Shown here one piece after another: positions 48,677 through 63,100 of a DNA stretch of 64,000 nucleotides. Each line of letters starts with the position of its first letter. Positions within the stretch are counted from its first letter, which is position 1. Both the position numbers and the translations under genes were made by a program. Under the pieces are notes generated by a model that did no database searches, was not told the origin of the DNA, and saw nothing but the letters and a program-made list of their open reading frames with translations. This DNA is from Siphlonurus alternatus (lineage: Eukaryota > Arthropoda > Insecta > Ephemeroptera > Siphlonuridae): positions 29,669,351 through 29,733,350 of the forward strand of contig OX463782.1 of assembly GCA_949825025.1 (NCBI GenBank), read 5' to 3'.

Positions 48677-49753
48677 TTCAGTTTAAAAAAAAAAAGTTCA
48701 CTACATCAACTTCTTCTCCACCAAAATAATTAATGAAATTTTCTGTTGCTTTGATTATTCCAACATTTGGTGCATAAAGTATAATGCAAGGGCAGCAAGG
48801 ATATATTAAGACTATTTAATTTATAAACACTTTCTTATATCAACTTTTTATGTAGTTGTTTTCATCTTTTTTCAGGATGCAAATCTTGTTTGGGCATTGC
48901 CTTTTTTTGCACCCTCTTGGGCAGTATTTCCTATTATACCTGACGGTGACAATGTATGTATCTTGTCTGTTCTGCTCAATAAAAATCTATATTATTATAT
49001 TATTATTATTATGGTGCAGAAAAAAATGTACTTTAATTAAAAACATAATTATTGAAATATGAGTCACGCACGCAATATCCACAAAATAGTTTAGAATAAA
49101 TAGACGGTCAACAAGATGATGAACAATTAATTAATTTCATTTTTATTGTTCATGTACCTATCATTTGATTATTATTGATCATCGATCGATCTAGTTATGT
49201 TTTTAAACAAGTATATTGAGTGCCTTAACATTCAAAATTTAAATTAAAAATTATCAATGATAGAAGCTGCACATATCACAGGCTGCAGTTCACTTTAATT
49301 GAGGTGCTTGAATGTCGTTGATTACGTTTATAACGAAGATATATTGTGCATGTATCAATTTCTGTCAATACATCTGGGGCCTTTACAATCAATTTAAAGC
49401 AACTACTTTAAAAATTTTCACTGTATCTGCATTATATGCTATATGCTATATGCTATATATGCTAAAAATGCTATAGCATTAGTATAAATTTGTAGGTTAG
49501 CAGCCACTTGTGATATGGTGCTTCTAGTGCCTTGCTTGCTACCCCCACCCCACTACTTGTAATACTGTGTGTACCTTGGGTGAAATAATAAAATAAAATA
49601 AATAAATAAATATACGATATATTTTATATAATTTTTAACCATATAAAGTCTCTAATTTTTTAAATGTAAGTATTAATAATTGTCAGTTAACTCTTGTTAA
49701 ATAATTTAATTAACTGAAAATATATATCAACTTGAAATTTAACACACACTTAC

Positions 49754-49824
49754 CTTGAAAAGATGTTCTCCTGTAAGATGTCTCGGCTTCTCTGACTCAC
49801 TCCTAGGCTCCCCAGGGATATATA
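49754..49824 (-). promoter_or_regulatory. TATA promoter and untranslated leader exon of the 210-aa four-cysteine gene
   Basis: TATATAT on the minus strand (49824-49818) is followed about 30 nt on by GAGTCAGAG, a fair initiator. A leader of about 40 nt ends TCAAG|GTAAGT at 49754. The acceptor upstream of the ATG would be GTCCAGCAG|CCAACATG at 48164. The pairing is inferred from order, strand and phase-free UTR. Confidence 0.55.
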
Positions 49825-52800
49825 GACTCTCGGTTGACTCGCATCACGACGCCGTGACAATGCTAGAGACATAAACAATCCTTAATAATTAGGCACGCGA
49901 GTGCGCTCTGTCTTGCAGAAAGAAAAAGTGTCCTGGCATGCGTAAGGAGTTGACATGATACGACTTTCCCCTGCATGATAATATATCAGAGTATTGTTTT
50001 AATATTACATTGTTATGTACGTGTATTGTTGTAGCTTATCGCATAAATCATTAGCTATAAATATATTCATTTTATAATCTTTGTTATCTATTGAGTTTCT
50101 TCCTGATTTATTAACACATTATTTTCTTTAAATTTTAATAATCACTTGATTTTTATATTAAATATTAAAGAATGAACAACCGTCACTTGGTTAAATTACT
50201 TTTACATTATTTTCTATTTTAAGTGAATTCAATATATTAGATGGTACATTTTATAAATACTTCGATTTTAAAACAAACAATTAAGATTCGAAGAATTTTT
50301 TTAATATTTTATTTTTATAAAATACAAAATAGGCTCAACACTGTAGGGTATAATTTTTAATTAATCTTATTTGTTGTATGAGCATTACAGCTAGAATGAA
50401 TAGCAGCTAAAAAAACTCTATAAATATAGACACCTCTATATTTTGAGCGTAGGATTTTAAACTTTCCTCCTGAATGTAATCAAATATACTTGATTAAAAG
50501 GCTAGTGAAGTATTAATAATTAATAATGTCTCAAAAAATTTGTCGAAACTCTTTATATTGAAGTATTTAAGTATTTGACACTGAACTGTCATGTCTAGAT
50601 ATAGATGTCAACAATAGACTTTGAAAGTTTCAAAGAAATAAAAAGAAATGCAAAAAATAATTTTAAAACATGTACTCTTGTAAATATTAAACATAATCTT
50701 AAACTGAACGCCTCTCTGGAATGTGTCTTAATTAAGTTGAATGTTCATTCAAAATGTCACATATTATTAACATACTTTACAAGATGACATAAAGTAAGTT
50801 AAATTCCTGTAAGTCATTGACATTGAATGAAATCTGTAGTCATCTTACGAGAAAATTAGCGTCAAGCGTCGAGGGAAAATCAGCGGCGTGAAAGTCGCGG
50901 CAAAATTTAATTTAACATAAATCTTGTCAGACATAAAATAAAACAAAAATTTCTCTATCTAATAAAGAAAATTTAATCTCTTAATAAACGCTCACGGCTA
51001 CACAAACTTTGAAATATAATTTAATTTGGATTTTAATATTGCATTTTAAAATTTCAAATTATTAATGAACAAAATTTATTTGATAATTTCAGCATAGGAA
51101 GTTGGACAGCTAGATCACGAAAGTTATCGAAAAATATAATTTAATTCACAACTTTTAATTTAATAAGCTGCTTTAATTCACCAATAATTATTTTAATTGC
51201 ATAAATAGAACATTAATATGATTATATTAAAGATCATTACTTTGTCAAAGTAAATTTGTCCTAGTAAAAAGTACTTGCTACTTTGTATTCATTGTAGGAA
51301 ATGCAGGAAAAATAAATAATAAATTAAGTTTACTATGAAGCTATAAGAAAAAATATTTTTAACTTGCTGCTGTAATCTATACTTTCGCTTGATTTACGAT
51401 AAACATTTTAAAATGCATCTAATGATATTTACATCATCATTACAGAGCATGTAATTATTATGTAATATTTTCTTGCTATTTTTACCTCAAATCATACGAA
51501 TATCTTCAGACGTACTTCTAACTAAATTATTAGATTGCTTCTCTCTCTCACTCACAGATTTTACAATTTGTTTTTTTAATTTTGTTACTGATGCACTATT
51601 GTAGCTCAGCATTATACTGATTAAGAAGTCCATGCAATTATTAAATTTCCTTTACCATGTATTATATTCCATATTATTTGAAATTTTTGCAATATTTATT
51701 ATATTCCGTCTTGAATTACTAAGTATGATTATTTTATTCTAATTTAAAGAAATTACATTTATTATATATCAAAAGAGTGTTACAAAATTTAAAGAAATAA
51801 ACTGAAAAAAGAGGTTTTATTTTTATATAAAAGGTTTTATTATAAAAAAATACATTAATAACATTATGCATATTACATAAAGTTGGATGACAGCATATTA
51901 AACATATTAATAATAATTAAGTATAACAATATTTAATCAGTTAAAAATATTAAAGACAGTGTCTTATTAAAAAATATAACAATTCTTTGAGATTATAAAA
52001 TTAAATGATAAATACAAGCAAATTTTTTTTTTCAAGAAATTAAAAAATACATATCATCAAAATTTTTATATTTAAATATCGAGTCCACTTTTATTTTTTA
52101 AACAATACTTAACTAGTTAACAATATGAGGTATACATTCTATGAGTAATGATTGATTTTTCTCTAATTTTATTTTATGACATGAATTGGAAATATCACCT
52201 AGTAAAACTTATGTCAAATATGAACAATTAAATATAACAAAAATCAACCATACTACCGTTTACTATAATGATTATAATTATGAAGTGATTTTATGAAATG
52301 TGAAACCTTAACAATTTGATGATAATGAATATTTACAAAATTTAATTGTAAGGTTTTTATGATACAGATTTTGAATATAAAAATAATTAATGATTATTAT
52401 TTGCAAATTTTTAATATTTTTATACTTTTACATATTAATGTTTTGCAAGTGAAAAATTACTTCTAGGACCTCCATAATAATGGCAAATTGTCTGTAAATT
52501 AAATTTATTTAAGTAGAAGGATTCCTTATTTATAATTCTATTCAGACAAATATGATTGGCACACACATTAATATTATTACAGGCATCTCCTCCTTCCAAA
52601 TCTTTTGTGTACCCATCACTTAAAATTGTCTGTATTTGAAAATTGTATATTTGACTTGATAGTGAAAAACTATCGCTCAACAACTATATTTCAATAACAC
52701 TACTCTCATAATAGTTACATAAATATTTGTTTGAAATTTAGCTTGCGAGGTTTAAGTCAATTCTGCTTCTTGGATAATTTTATTCATTTGGTACATTTTT

Positions 52801-53288
52801 CACAAAACTTGAACCGTATCAATCAATTTAAATGTTGTGTAATTCATACAAGTATTGTGTTGTTTCTACAGTTTAATAAATATAAAATTACTACCGGAAG
52901 CTGCCGGAAGTAGAATTATTCTGGCCTTGATATGAATTTTGAAATTATAAAACTCTACAGATAAATTGAAACTCTGACAGTTAAAATCTTTCTACAAAGT
53001 TTCAAATTTAAAATTTCAATTTTAAGGCAAGAAACCTCCCAAATTCAGCTAATCTTGGAGTAGTCTTGTAACTTGTTAAACTGTAGTAAGTTACTAATTC
53101 ATAAATTAACATTTAAAATCTGATTTTTAAAACTAACAGAAAAAACAAGCTATATTTTACAATCATGGTATTCTCTTACTCTTCTAGTTTAACTAAATGC
53201 ACTTTTTAATTTAACTAATTGTGTTTAAATTGAGCTGCAGTGTGAACAATACACAACGTTCAACTGATTGGTACATTCTCAACATAAT
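49825..53288. other. Gene-free stretch
   Basis: AT-rich DNA between the two four-cysteine genes. No MITE, domain or clear promoter noticed; open frames of 60-82 codons appear random. Confidence 0.55.
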
Positions 53289-56200
53289 TTATCTGGGTCC
53301 TCCCCTGCCTGGCGCCTCCACGGCGGCGCCACTGACTGCGAAGCGCCGTTGCATGTTCTCAGCTGCACATGAGAAGGGTGAACAATCGCGCCTGCGTACA
53401 GCGTCCATCACCTCGCTCATATGGTCAGCCAGGGCGCGAGCCACGCCAGGGTTTACCCTGAAACAACGAAGAGACGTAAGACAAGGGTCGCAAATCAACA
53501 TGCAGGATTTTGCAAAACTAAATTTAGAAAACTATGAGGAGGATGTAATGGGGGTACTTAAATAGTTTTCCAGTAGGCATTATTATTAATTTGTTTTCAA
53601 ACAAAGTTTACAACAAAAGTTAAGTTTAATAATTTATTAATTTTATGTACTCTAAAGTCAAATGTGCCTATGATATAGTTTTAATATTCACAAATAATTA
53701 AAATTATTTCAAGACTACTTTCATTAACGTTTTAATTTCAAAATTAATTAGTTAATACCATTGTAAAAAAAAAATTCTCAAGCACATTCTGAATTGCTTT
53801 CTATTTTATATGTTCTTGATTATGTATATTTTTAATATATTTCTATTTCTAAGTCAATCAACGCGTCATATTATTATTACAACATTAATCGCATTAAAAG
53901 TAAATTGATACTAATTTTTTTTCTATAAAATTCATGTTTCTTATTTTCAATTAAAGGAGGTACTTCATAGATACAATACACACAAAGTACATACATAATA
54001 TGCAAGCAATTTATTTGTAATTTTAAGTAATTTACTTAATTTAAAAGTTACAGTCGATTTACATCAAAGTGTTAGAGAAAGTTAGTCTCTCGCAATCGAA
54101 CAATGAACATTATCAACATTGTTGCTACAACAATGCTCGATCATAATGTATTTGTTTTATGTTTGAGCAGCGTTACGATTCTCCAGTGAATTAATGATCT
54201 CTTATGCCATCAGACAATAACATTAGTTTTGTAAATATTCATTCATGTGATTGGAACTAATTTAGAGAACAATGTAATATATTATAATTCGTTGCAGCAT
54301 GTTATGTTACGTAAATATAATATTATGATGATTTGGAAGAAATTGTTATCTCAAATGTATTTTATACTTTGTTGTGCATAGTGATACAAGCTGTTATTTA
54401 TGTATAAATATGGACGATCGACGTTATGTCTTGAGTTTAATATTATTGACTTGCTTATATTGTATAATCAATCGAAAAGCAATAAAGATTATGAATTATG
54501 AATGAAATAGAATATAGCAGAGTTAAAAATAATTTCCATAATTAGTTGTACTAGTTATATATTATATTTAATTATAATTATTTATGATTCATATTTACAG
54601 TATATTATACTTCTCAATGAAAGGTGCATCATCATGATGCATGACTGTTTAGATTTTTTTTTTTTTTTTGCTAACTGTATGAGATTGGTTGTAAAAGAAA
54701 AAAAAAATTAATAAATTAATTTTTACACGTATTTCTAGTATACAAAGGGATTTTTATTTGAATTTAATGTCATAAAAATCTTAAAATTTGTTAATGTAAA
54801 CCGCATTATTTCATATGTTTTTATTTGTAACCAGCATGCTATTTATATTATTTTTGTTTACGTAAATAAATCAAGCTAGATACTACATAGCACCGATCAG
54901 CTGTCTCAGGAGTTTACTATTCGCTGATGTGCCAATTAAGTTATTATATGACTGTGCGGACAGTTCGCGGAGAATCGCGTGCAGCGGAGCGGACACGACG
55001 AGCCTTGATGCAGGTCAGGGCTGAGAATATAGTTCAGTGGCTCCTGAGAGTACAGTCGCGGGCAGAAGAAATGCGATTACTGAGCACCGTTACCGTCTTA
55101 CCAAACGTCACGCCCCCTCACGCGGTGGTGCATAAACGGAGGAAATGTTATAGCTGAGAATTAATTTAATAAGAACAATGTAGTGACAGAATTGTTGATT
55201 GTCAAATTATATCGGAAAAAAATAAATTCAAAATCTTAATTATTAACTAAATAACGTTACGAGACAAAATAAAAAACGAGGTGTTCTTACCAATATTTTG
55301 TGTGTCACGGTGAACATTTTTTTCATTCTATCGAGGAATTAATTCAATAGCATTGTATATTAATTTTATTTTTATTATCATTTTTTTTAATCAAACTCTA
55401 ACTGGGTACTTATATATATTGTATTTTTTTTCCGTTGCCATCTAATAATGATGGAAAATATTAGGTTTGTAAATATTGTTTTGTAAAATTGTAATATTTT
55501 AATTTTTTTGATTAGAGATTTGACATATAAATAAATAATAAATAGTATTTTTATTTAGCAAAAAAAGCTATAAATACAGACATGTTATTAACACATCAAT
55601 CATCAGAAGTCGTTTTCACATTAAATGTTATACCAACATATTATTACAAAAACAAATATACACGGAACAAAAATTAATTTTAATTACTTTATTTTTTTTT
55701 CTGAAACTACATTGTATTATAAATAATTATGATATCTTAATAATAAATAATTAAAAAAATACTCCATGTCTTACTATTTGACATGTTGTAACAGTATTAA
55801 GAAACGAAAACCTTGTAACAATTATCTATTTACTATGTACATAAAATTTTAAACAAGTTCTTGAAACATGTTTAAAACATTAAATTGCACATCATCCTTC
55901 AATATGTTGGAAAACGATTTTCAATGAATCACTAGTAAATAAAAAGTTTTTGAATAAATATATGTCATCACTAAACCACTGCACAGCATAAACCTGAATA
56001 AAAAGTGAAAAAGTACATACTTCGTATAAATTTGAATAAACAAAAGTTGTTTGATGGGATCTGAAAATATTTTTGTCCTGGTCATCTTAATAAAAACTTG
56101 CTAGCCGACCTGAAAGTTTATTTTATTTTTTTTTTTTTTACTTATATTTAGCCTTGAGAGAAAGTGCGTGTGTGTATATGTATATTATAATGACCCTAAT

Positions 56201-59200
56201 ACCCCCGGATACGCAAGTTTATCATGTACTTACTGTAATTATATTAGTACATACGATGTACCTTACATGAATTATTATACAAAATTTCTCTGCATTATTA
56301 TGCCTAAAGCTGCAAGTAAACAATATTTTAACATTGAGATCACGAAATGTTGTTGACACTAAGGATGTGAAAGTGACTGACATGTCGCCCCTCAGTGAGC
56401 ATTGTCTATTTTATAGACCACGTGATCATGTGTGAACCACCCATACGAGGCTTTCTCCTAAAACATCGTTGTAATTTATTATACTTTTTATCCTATACAC
56501 TAATGTGTCTGGACATTTTTGATACTGTGAGAGAAGAATTTTTACCTGCTTGGTAGTTTAATAATATATTTTTCATCTTTTTTTATCACATCCCCTGATA
56601 AAAAGCTACTTTAGGTCAAACTTCATGGGAAGCTCATATTTATATGATGGTTTTAATGTGGCTGGAATAATGTTTTGATCAAATTCTTAATTCTTTTATA
56701 AACCCATCAAACCATATAAAATTATAATTTTTTAATTATTTACATTGATTTTTTTTTTAATAATTCAGTATCTCACAAATAATCTCTTTGAAATAATTTG
56801 GTGAATTAGTGTCGTAAAAATTCCGTGTCCAGAAAATCTTAAATTTGGCTACAGTAAGAATAATAAAAAAAAGAGGAATATGAAAATTGTATATCCTGCA
56901 TTATAAAAATATTCATAAATATGCATTTCGTGTTAAAATTATATACCTCCATTGCATGTTTAATCTAAAATTGTAAATAAATACAAACTCATTTGTAGCT
57001 AATAAGTTACAACATAATATTACAAAGCATTTTTAGCATTTAAGATTAAACATGATTTCTACTTTTATCATGTATCAATCAATGCTCGTATAAATATATT
57101 GGTAATGTAATATGATAATATGAACTATTTCTAATGGGATTCACTATAAATTGCTCTCGATCAAAATTAATACCATGCATATATACGGTTGTTGTTATTT
57201 GGTATCCTTGCAATATTGAAACGTTGAAACTGCAATGTTGATATTGTTATTGTCCTCATTCTATCAAGGTAAATCATGAAATATTACTGTCCTGATACCT
57301 TCAAAATGCAACTCCAATGTTTATAAATTGATTTTCTATTCATTTGCTGTATAAGTTTTTTATACCATTCTGTTCTAAAAACAATCATTATCAAATAATT
57401 CAATATATTATATATATATTATTTTTTCAATAGGAAAAGAATATTACACAATGCAGTCAGCCAATTCATCTCATCGCTCGAGTTTTAAGAAAAAAAAAAA
57501 AATGAACTGCAATTCTCACGAAAGTAGTGAAGTTTCTATTTATAGTTTGCTCAAAAATATTCAACTCGTTCGGAGAGTAAGCCCGGGTTATTTGCTATTT
57601 GAATCAAGTACTAAATCTAAAACTCAACGTTTCTATAGGCAAAAATCTGCCAAGTTCTCCCCTCATAAGTTTTTTTTTCTTATAGCAAAAATATTGAATA
57701 ATCTCCTTTAAGTAAATACAATGTAATATTCAAATGTACTCACAGCGAGAGGAAGGTGCCCATTTTCTTCTCCATCAGAATGACTGCGTCCTCGGGCTGC
57801 TGGGTCATGACGTCACAGAAAATTCTCTTGGCGCACGGAGTGTCCTCGCTCCAGCTCTGGTGACCGTACCTCGACAGCTTGGCCAGGAACGAGTCCTGTG
57901 CGTTCTCCAGGCTGTGCAGCACGTTGTCCATGTAGCGGTCCTCGTCACCGTTCTCCTGAAACACGTCAGTGCCACGTCAGTTAGTATGTCCAGGGAGGTG
58001 CATAATAACAATGCATGCTATTTATCAGATTTAAAGGAATAACGGGTGGATAATAATAAGTCCTTTTGTAATTTGGGGTGATAAAACTGGAGAAGGAAGC
58101 TCCACCTCTCTTGTAATACGCTACTGATGACAATATGACAATGTAGCTGAAAATTTAAATATATTTAATTTTATCAATACAAAATAAACTTGACAAAATA
58201 TTATTTAAGAAAAAAAATAATTAAGCTAAATAATTATATTTTTGTAACAATTGAATAATAATTATATACTATTGAATATAATTTCGAAAGTAAAAATCAT
58301 TAAAGTATGTGTTGATCGGTCTGATTTTTTTTTAATTTAATGAAACATGAATTTAACTTTTATTATTACCTGTAAAGCGGCGATGGGTCTTCCTCCAGTA
58401 AGCAGCGCTCTCCTGTGTCTCGATTTTGCGTCCACGACTTGAGTATGCTCGAGGTATCGTCCCATGGTGGCTGCCCCGAAGCCGAGAGCGGCACCTCCCG
58501 CCATCAGTCCAATTGCCGGCATGATCGCGTGTGCTCCAAGCAACGGTCCCACTATCCCCACCTTCTCTTGAGCACCAGACCTCGAGGATGTTAGACCAAG
58601 GTTCTCACTTATAGCCTGGGCACCAGTCACGAGCGGGTCCACCATCGGTCTCGCCAAGTCGGTCATCTTAGCCACTCCACTTTGGACGTTATCACGAATG
58701 ACCTCACTTAAACGCTCCCAGAATGGTTTCGAGTCATCAGGCGAGTAGTAGGTAGCGTATGAAACCTGATCGTAGTCGGGTAAATATTTATATCTTGATT
58801 CCTTATTCCATGAGTTAAAATTATTATTATTGTTATTATACTGAGGACGTTTGTTGTACTTGGTATATAAATCTAAACCATCGTTAAATTGATAAGGTAC
58901 AGTCTTCTTGGGACGAAGTTTAAGTTCATATTGTTGATAACGTTTATCAGAAGGTCTTTGTAATGCTGGCTCTTCATGTTGCCTCAAGTGCATTATTTCT
59001 GCTGGTTCAAATGGATAAGGACTATGATCATTATGAATATCTTGAGGATTATCTCTTGCAAAGTAAACTACAGCTGGAGCAGTTGGTGACACTTCCCGAG
59101 CTTCAAAGGCTGGAGAAGAGAGTGCTGGTTGAGCACCAAGTTCAGGGTGAGCGTACTGAAGTACAGGTGCCCTCACAGCTGTTGCACCCTGATCTAAAAC

Positions 59201-60103
59201 TGGTCTGATAACCTCTGAGTTTCCAAGTACCCTTGCTTGACGAGACCTAATTATAACCTCAGAAGGTACTTGATCTTGTGGTACCTTTATAGGTGAAGGA
59301 AATTTTTGAGAACGGCTATCTCTACTATCATAAGGAGTTAGGACACCCTTGATGACACGTGCGTTTCTCCAGGTGAAATATTTGTCTGCAGGCTCGTCAG
59401 GGGTACGGATTCCATGGATCAAAGGAATTCCGTCTGACCCGAGCTCGATCTTACGTCCTGAGCGTGAGTTTGACGGCGAGTCCTCCTTGTTCTTCACGTT
59501 CAGAGGTTCGGACGTGATGTAGACGGGCTTGGGAACCGCCTCAAGACTGTGGGGGGTCTTAGAGCGACGTCGAACGATCAGAGTCGTTTCTCCCACCTGA
59601 ACTTCCTGAGTGGCTGAACGTCCTGGAGGCAGAGAATAAAAAATTAATAAAATAAGGAAATTATTTTCTTGAAGTGCAGCTTCCATGTCACTATTATATC
59701 TTTTAATAAATAGATTATAGAAGACGATATCCAGCATTCGCCTCAACTATAATTAGTGTCAGCCTAACTCATTGGCACTAATAATGATTACCGCGAGAAA
59801 CCTGGATATCTTTTTAATGGAATTTTGTTCTTCGTGAATGAATATTTTTTATAATTGAATTTTTTCTATCCCAGCACTTCAACCCAAAAAATATTAATAG
59901 TAATTATTCATTATAGTAATAATAGGAAATATAAATCAGACATTTCGTGATTAATATTTACCTGAAGCATCAGCTGGCAGAGGTTCGACGTTGAGAGCGC
60001 GGGCCATGGTGAGGGCCGCTGCAGGAAGGGGAGGGTCTGACTTGGGGGCCTCGGAGGCCGCGAGTGTCAGCAGGGAGGCAAGCACCACCCAGGCTACCCT
60101 CAT
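53289..60103 (-). CDS. Large signal-peptide four-cysteine protein, 591 aa, four coding exons
   Basis: Minus-strand exons 60103-59962, 59622-58370, 57955-57744 and 53457-53289; GT-AG introns, phases 1, 0 and 2. Starts MRVAWVVLASLLTLAAS (signal peptide). Residues 48-400 are polar, Pro-, Arg- and Glu-rich with a six-Asn run at 310-315. A Gly/Ala-rich hydrophobic segment spans about 402-435 (IMPAIGLMAGGAALGFGAAT), followed by a basic RHRR at 449-452 that could be a furin-type cleavage site. The C-terminal domain has CAKRIFC (506-512) and CSPFSC (561-566), the same C-x5-C and C-x4-C as the neighbour gene. Only the large exon is long enough to be obvious; exon 4 is joined across a 4.3-kb intron on frame, phase and similarity. 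Function unknown; extracellular or membrane, possibly cuticle-related, is only a guess. Confidence 0.82.
54939..55146 (+). promoter_or_regulatory. GC-rich island with TATA-like motif inside an intron
   Basis: TTATATGA at about 54941 is followed by a GC-rich 180 bp with CpGs and a 76-codon open plus frame ending at 55157. A donor-like GCAG|GTCAGG follows at 55012. It lies in the last intron of the opposite-strand 591-aa gene. It may be a promoter or first exon of a plus-strand transcript; no protein recognised. Confidence 0.25.
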
Positions 60104-63100
60104 TCTGTAACAGAGGCCATTTCAGTCAGCGAGAGCCTTAAAATAGAATTTTGTATCCTCGTTATCCACAAAATGTCTGAGAGTTAAAAATATCTTTAAC
60201 AAAGCATATGGTGATTAACAAGGCTAAAAATTAATTTTTTCCATGCAACAAGTGTACATCGTACTGTTTAAATACAGCTGTCAAATTTGAGGATAGAGTT
60301 CTAGTCATGAAATGGAACAGGGAGAAAATGTAAATAATTTTACTGTCATGCAGCCTTGCCGATAAGGAAGTAAAAAAACTCAGCACGTGACAATTCCTGT
60401 ACTTTTTTTCTATTGCATGAATATTTTGGTGGTAGCAAAGAAAGTTAAGAAAGTGTTATACACCACATCATTTTGGTCGGTTGGAAAATTAGCATTCTAA
60501 ATGGTGGTAAGAGAAACCAATGTCAACGTGACACAAAACATACGGGATTTTTTTCATTGAAGAATTTTAATGAAGAATGGTGGGACCTTTAAAAAAATAA
60601 TGAAAGAGAAAATTTTGATGGGAATTTATAAGTAAATAATTCAATATCATATTGTTTCATTAAGAAATACAAAATTCAGTGAGAGTTTTTTTACGAGAGT
60701 TGATTAAACCAACGTAATTCTATATTATAAAAGAATACTTTTTAACCAAGATCAATATACTATAAGTATGGGGATTTTGTTTGTAACTATTATAAAAGTA
60801 CTGCAAAAAAAGCTCATAATTAGCAGGCAAACAATATTAAATTTGCTATTCAAATTTAAAAAAAAAGTGAAATCAAAAGTTAGATAGAAATATTGTAATT
60901 AAATTAGGTGTTTTTAGTGACAACTTTTTGCATTCATGAGAGAAAATTAACAGTGCTGTTAATAAAAACTGTGATAAGTATGAAACATTCCCTTTGCCAA
61001 CGAAAAGAACTTTCTTGCGACTATCAAAATCAAACAATACTGTGAAACACGAGGGAAAGTTCATTTTAATGAACATTTTAATTAATAATTTTCATTTATA
61101 ATAAATTAGCTCAATTTAAATTCTTTTGATAAAAATTTTTAACAATAAATTGTAATTCAAAATAACAGTAATTCATAATAAATATGTCAGTATTTTGTGT
61201 AATTCATTTACTAAAAGGAAAATAATAACAAAAAATTATATAAATTCTACGAAATATTTCTTTTTCAGTTTTTTCTCTAATAAAACTGATAAATAGAAAT
61301 CTCTTCGTCTATATAGTCCTCTGCACGCTCTATGAGAGTTCTGTGTTTATTTTTTGTTAGCCTTAGGGATAGAAAATATTTTTTTTTAATAATTGGATAA
61401 TAAGAATATTTTTCTTTAATTACATAATGTGATCTATACTTAACTTCCTTCCGTATTATATTATATATATTTTTAATTATTTCATTTAATGAAAATGTAA
61501 TTAATTTTTTTCTGACACCTTAAGTTTTAACGAATTTTATAATAATATTTAGTTAAATAAACAAACCATAAGTTGCATTATAATTCATAACTGCATTATT
61601 TTTTTTTGTTAATAACCAACATTAATTCATGATATAACATATTATCGAAATTGCTATAGCTTACGTCTGGTGCATCCGGAAAGTATCATAATCATCCTAA
61701 ATGAGGTTACCACAGTTCTCTCAGTTGAGAAATTATGATGCTTGATAGTCCTAATCAATATTATAACTATATAGGGCTATAGTAGAAATGTATAACATTG
61801 AAAGTTGTAAAATCTGTGCAAAAGAACTATAAATATACAAAATGAAGAAATCCCGGATGATCAGATTTTTTTTATAGTATTATCCATGAGTCATGAGTAT
61901 TACTCTTGCACTATTGTCTATTTTTTAGGAAATAACGTAAAAAAAATTACAAATGCATCACAGAAAACCTTCCAGATATGCAAACACTAGACTAATTGAT
62001 GGATGGATGTTCTTTAAGTATATGGAGGAATCATATTATCAAGCACATTACTGTATAACCAGGGAGATGATGGTATACTCGTCGCCTTGGAAAATTTCCC
62101 GCTTGCAGTCTTGTTAATCACCATGCCCTGTGTTATTCTTACGGAGTATCGTGATAAACAAGGCCGTAAAGGGAAATTTTCCTAGGTGACAACTGTACAT
62201 CAAGACTGCAATTAAAATATTTTATATACAGCCGTGGTAAAGAGAGCTTTAATAAAAATGTTATAAAGACTGACGGGAATCCATATCATATTTATAATAA
62301 TTATATTTAATGTAACCTTAAAATAAAAATGTAGAGCATATAAGGTAATAAAAAAAAAAATGTGTGAGGGTACTTATGATATTTTACTATATTATTAGTC
62401 TAAAAAAATGCAATTTATTACTGTCTTTTTTTTTTCTTCTTAATGTTATTTTTAGTATGTCAGTATATAATAATATTCTGTGTGGTTTGGGAAGTTTAAT
62501 ATGCCCTCTCTAAGCGATCACGTGCTTCATATATAAGTGTAATAATCCGAGAGCGGTATTTTTGTATAGAAAGTGTTCCAACCACAGCACAGTGGGCGTA
62601 CTGCAAGCAAGGGAATCCTTTACAACTCAGCATATAAACATAACGGGACATCAACTTTCTAACGTGCAAACCGACAAAAAAAAATACCTGAATCCTAACC
62701 TGCAGCAGCTGATCGTGATATTAAAAAAAACTACATTGGAATGTTTAAAAAATGTAAAACTCATCGTAAGGCAGATGGTACTAGTAAAAAATTACCGACT
62801 TACTTTCCAATGTGTAATGGAATTTATATTATATATTTATTCATTTTTCAAGGTCTATGTCAAGGATAAAAAAGTAAATTATAAGTATTACTTTGCAATA
62901 TTTAATAATTAACCGTATATATAGGTATTTAATGGTTATAGAAATCTTAATTAATTTTATAATTTGCTATAATAAAAGTATATGAATTGACATAAATTTA
63001 TAATAATATCATAATTTATATATGAAAGTATACTTTTTATGTAGCTATGATTATTGCATGAAAAATAAAAATGCTAATTTAAACTAACCAGACATTAATT

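Noticed and set aside
58963..59208. Plus-strand 81-codon frame, Leu/Gln-rich
   Set aside because: Antisense shadow of the large exon of the 591-aa gene.
46181..60103. Osiris-family assignment for the two four-cysteine proteins
   Set aside because: Signal peptide plus hydrophobic segment is suggestive, but I see no AQxLAY motif and the cysteine layout differs.
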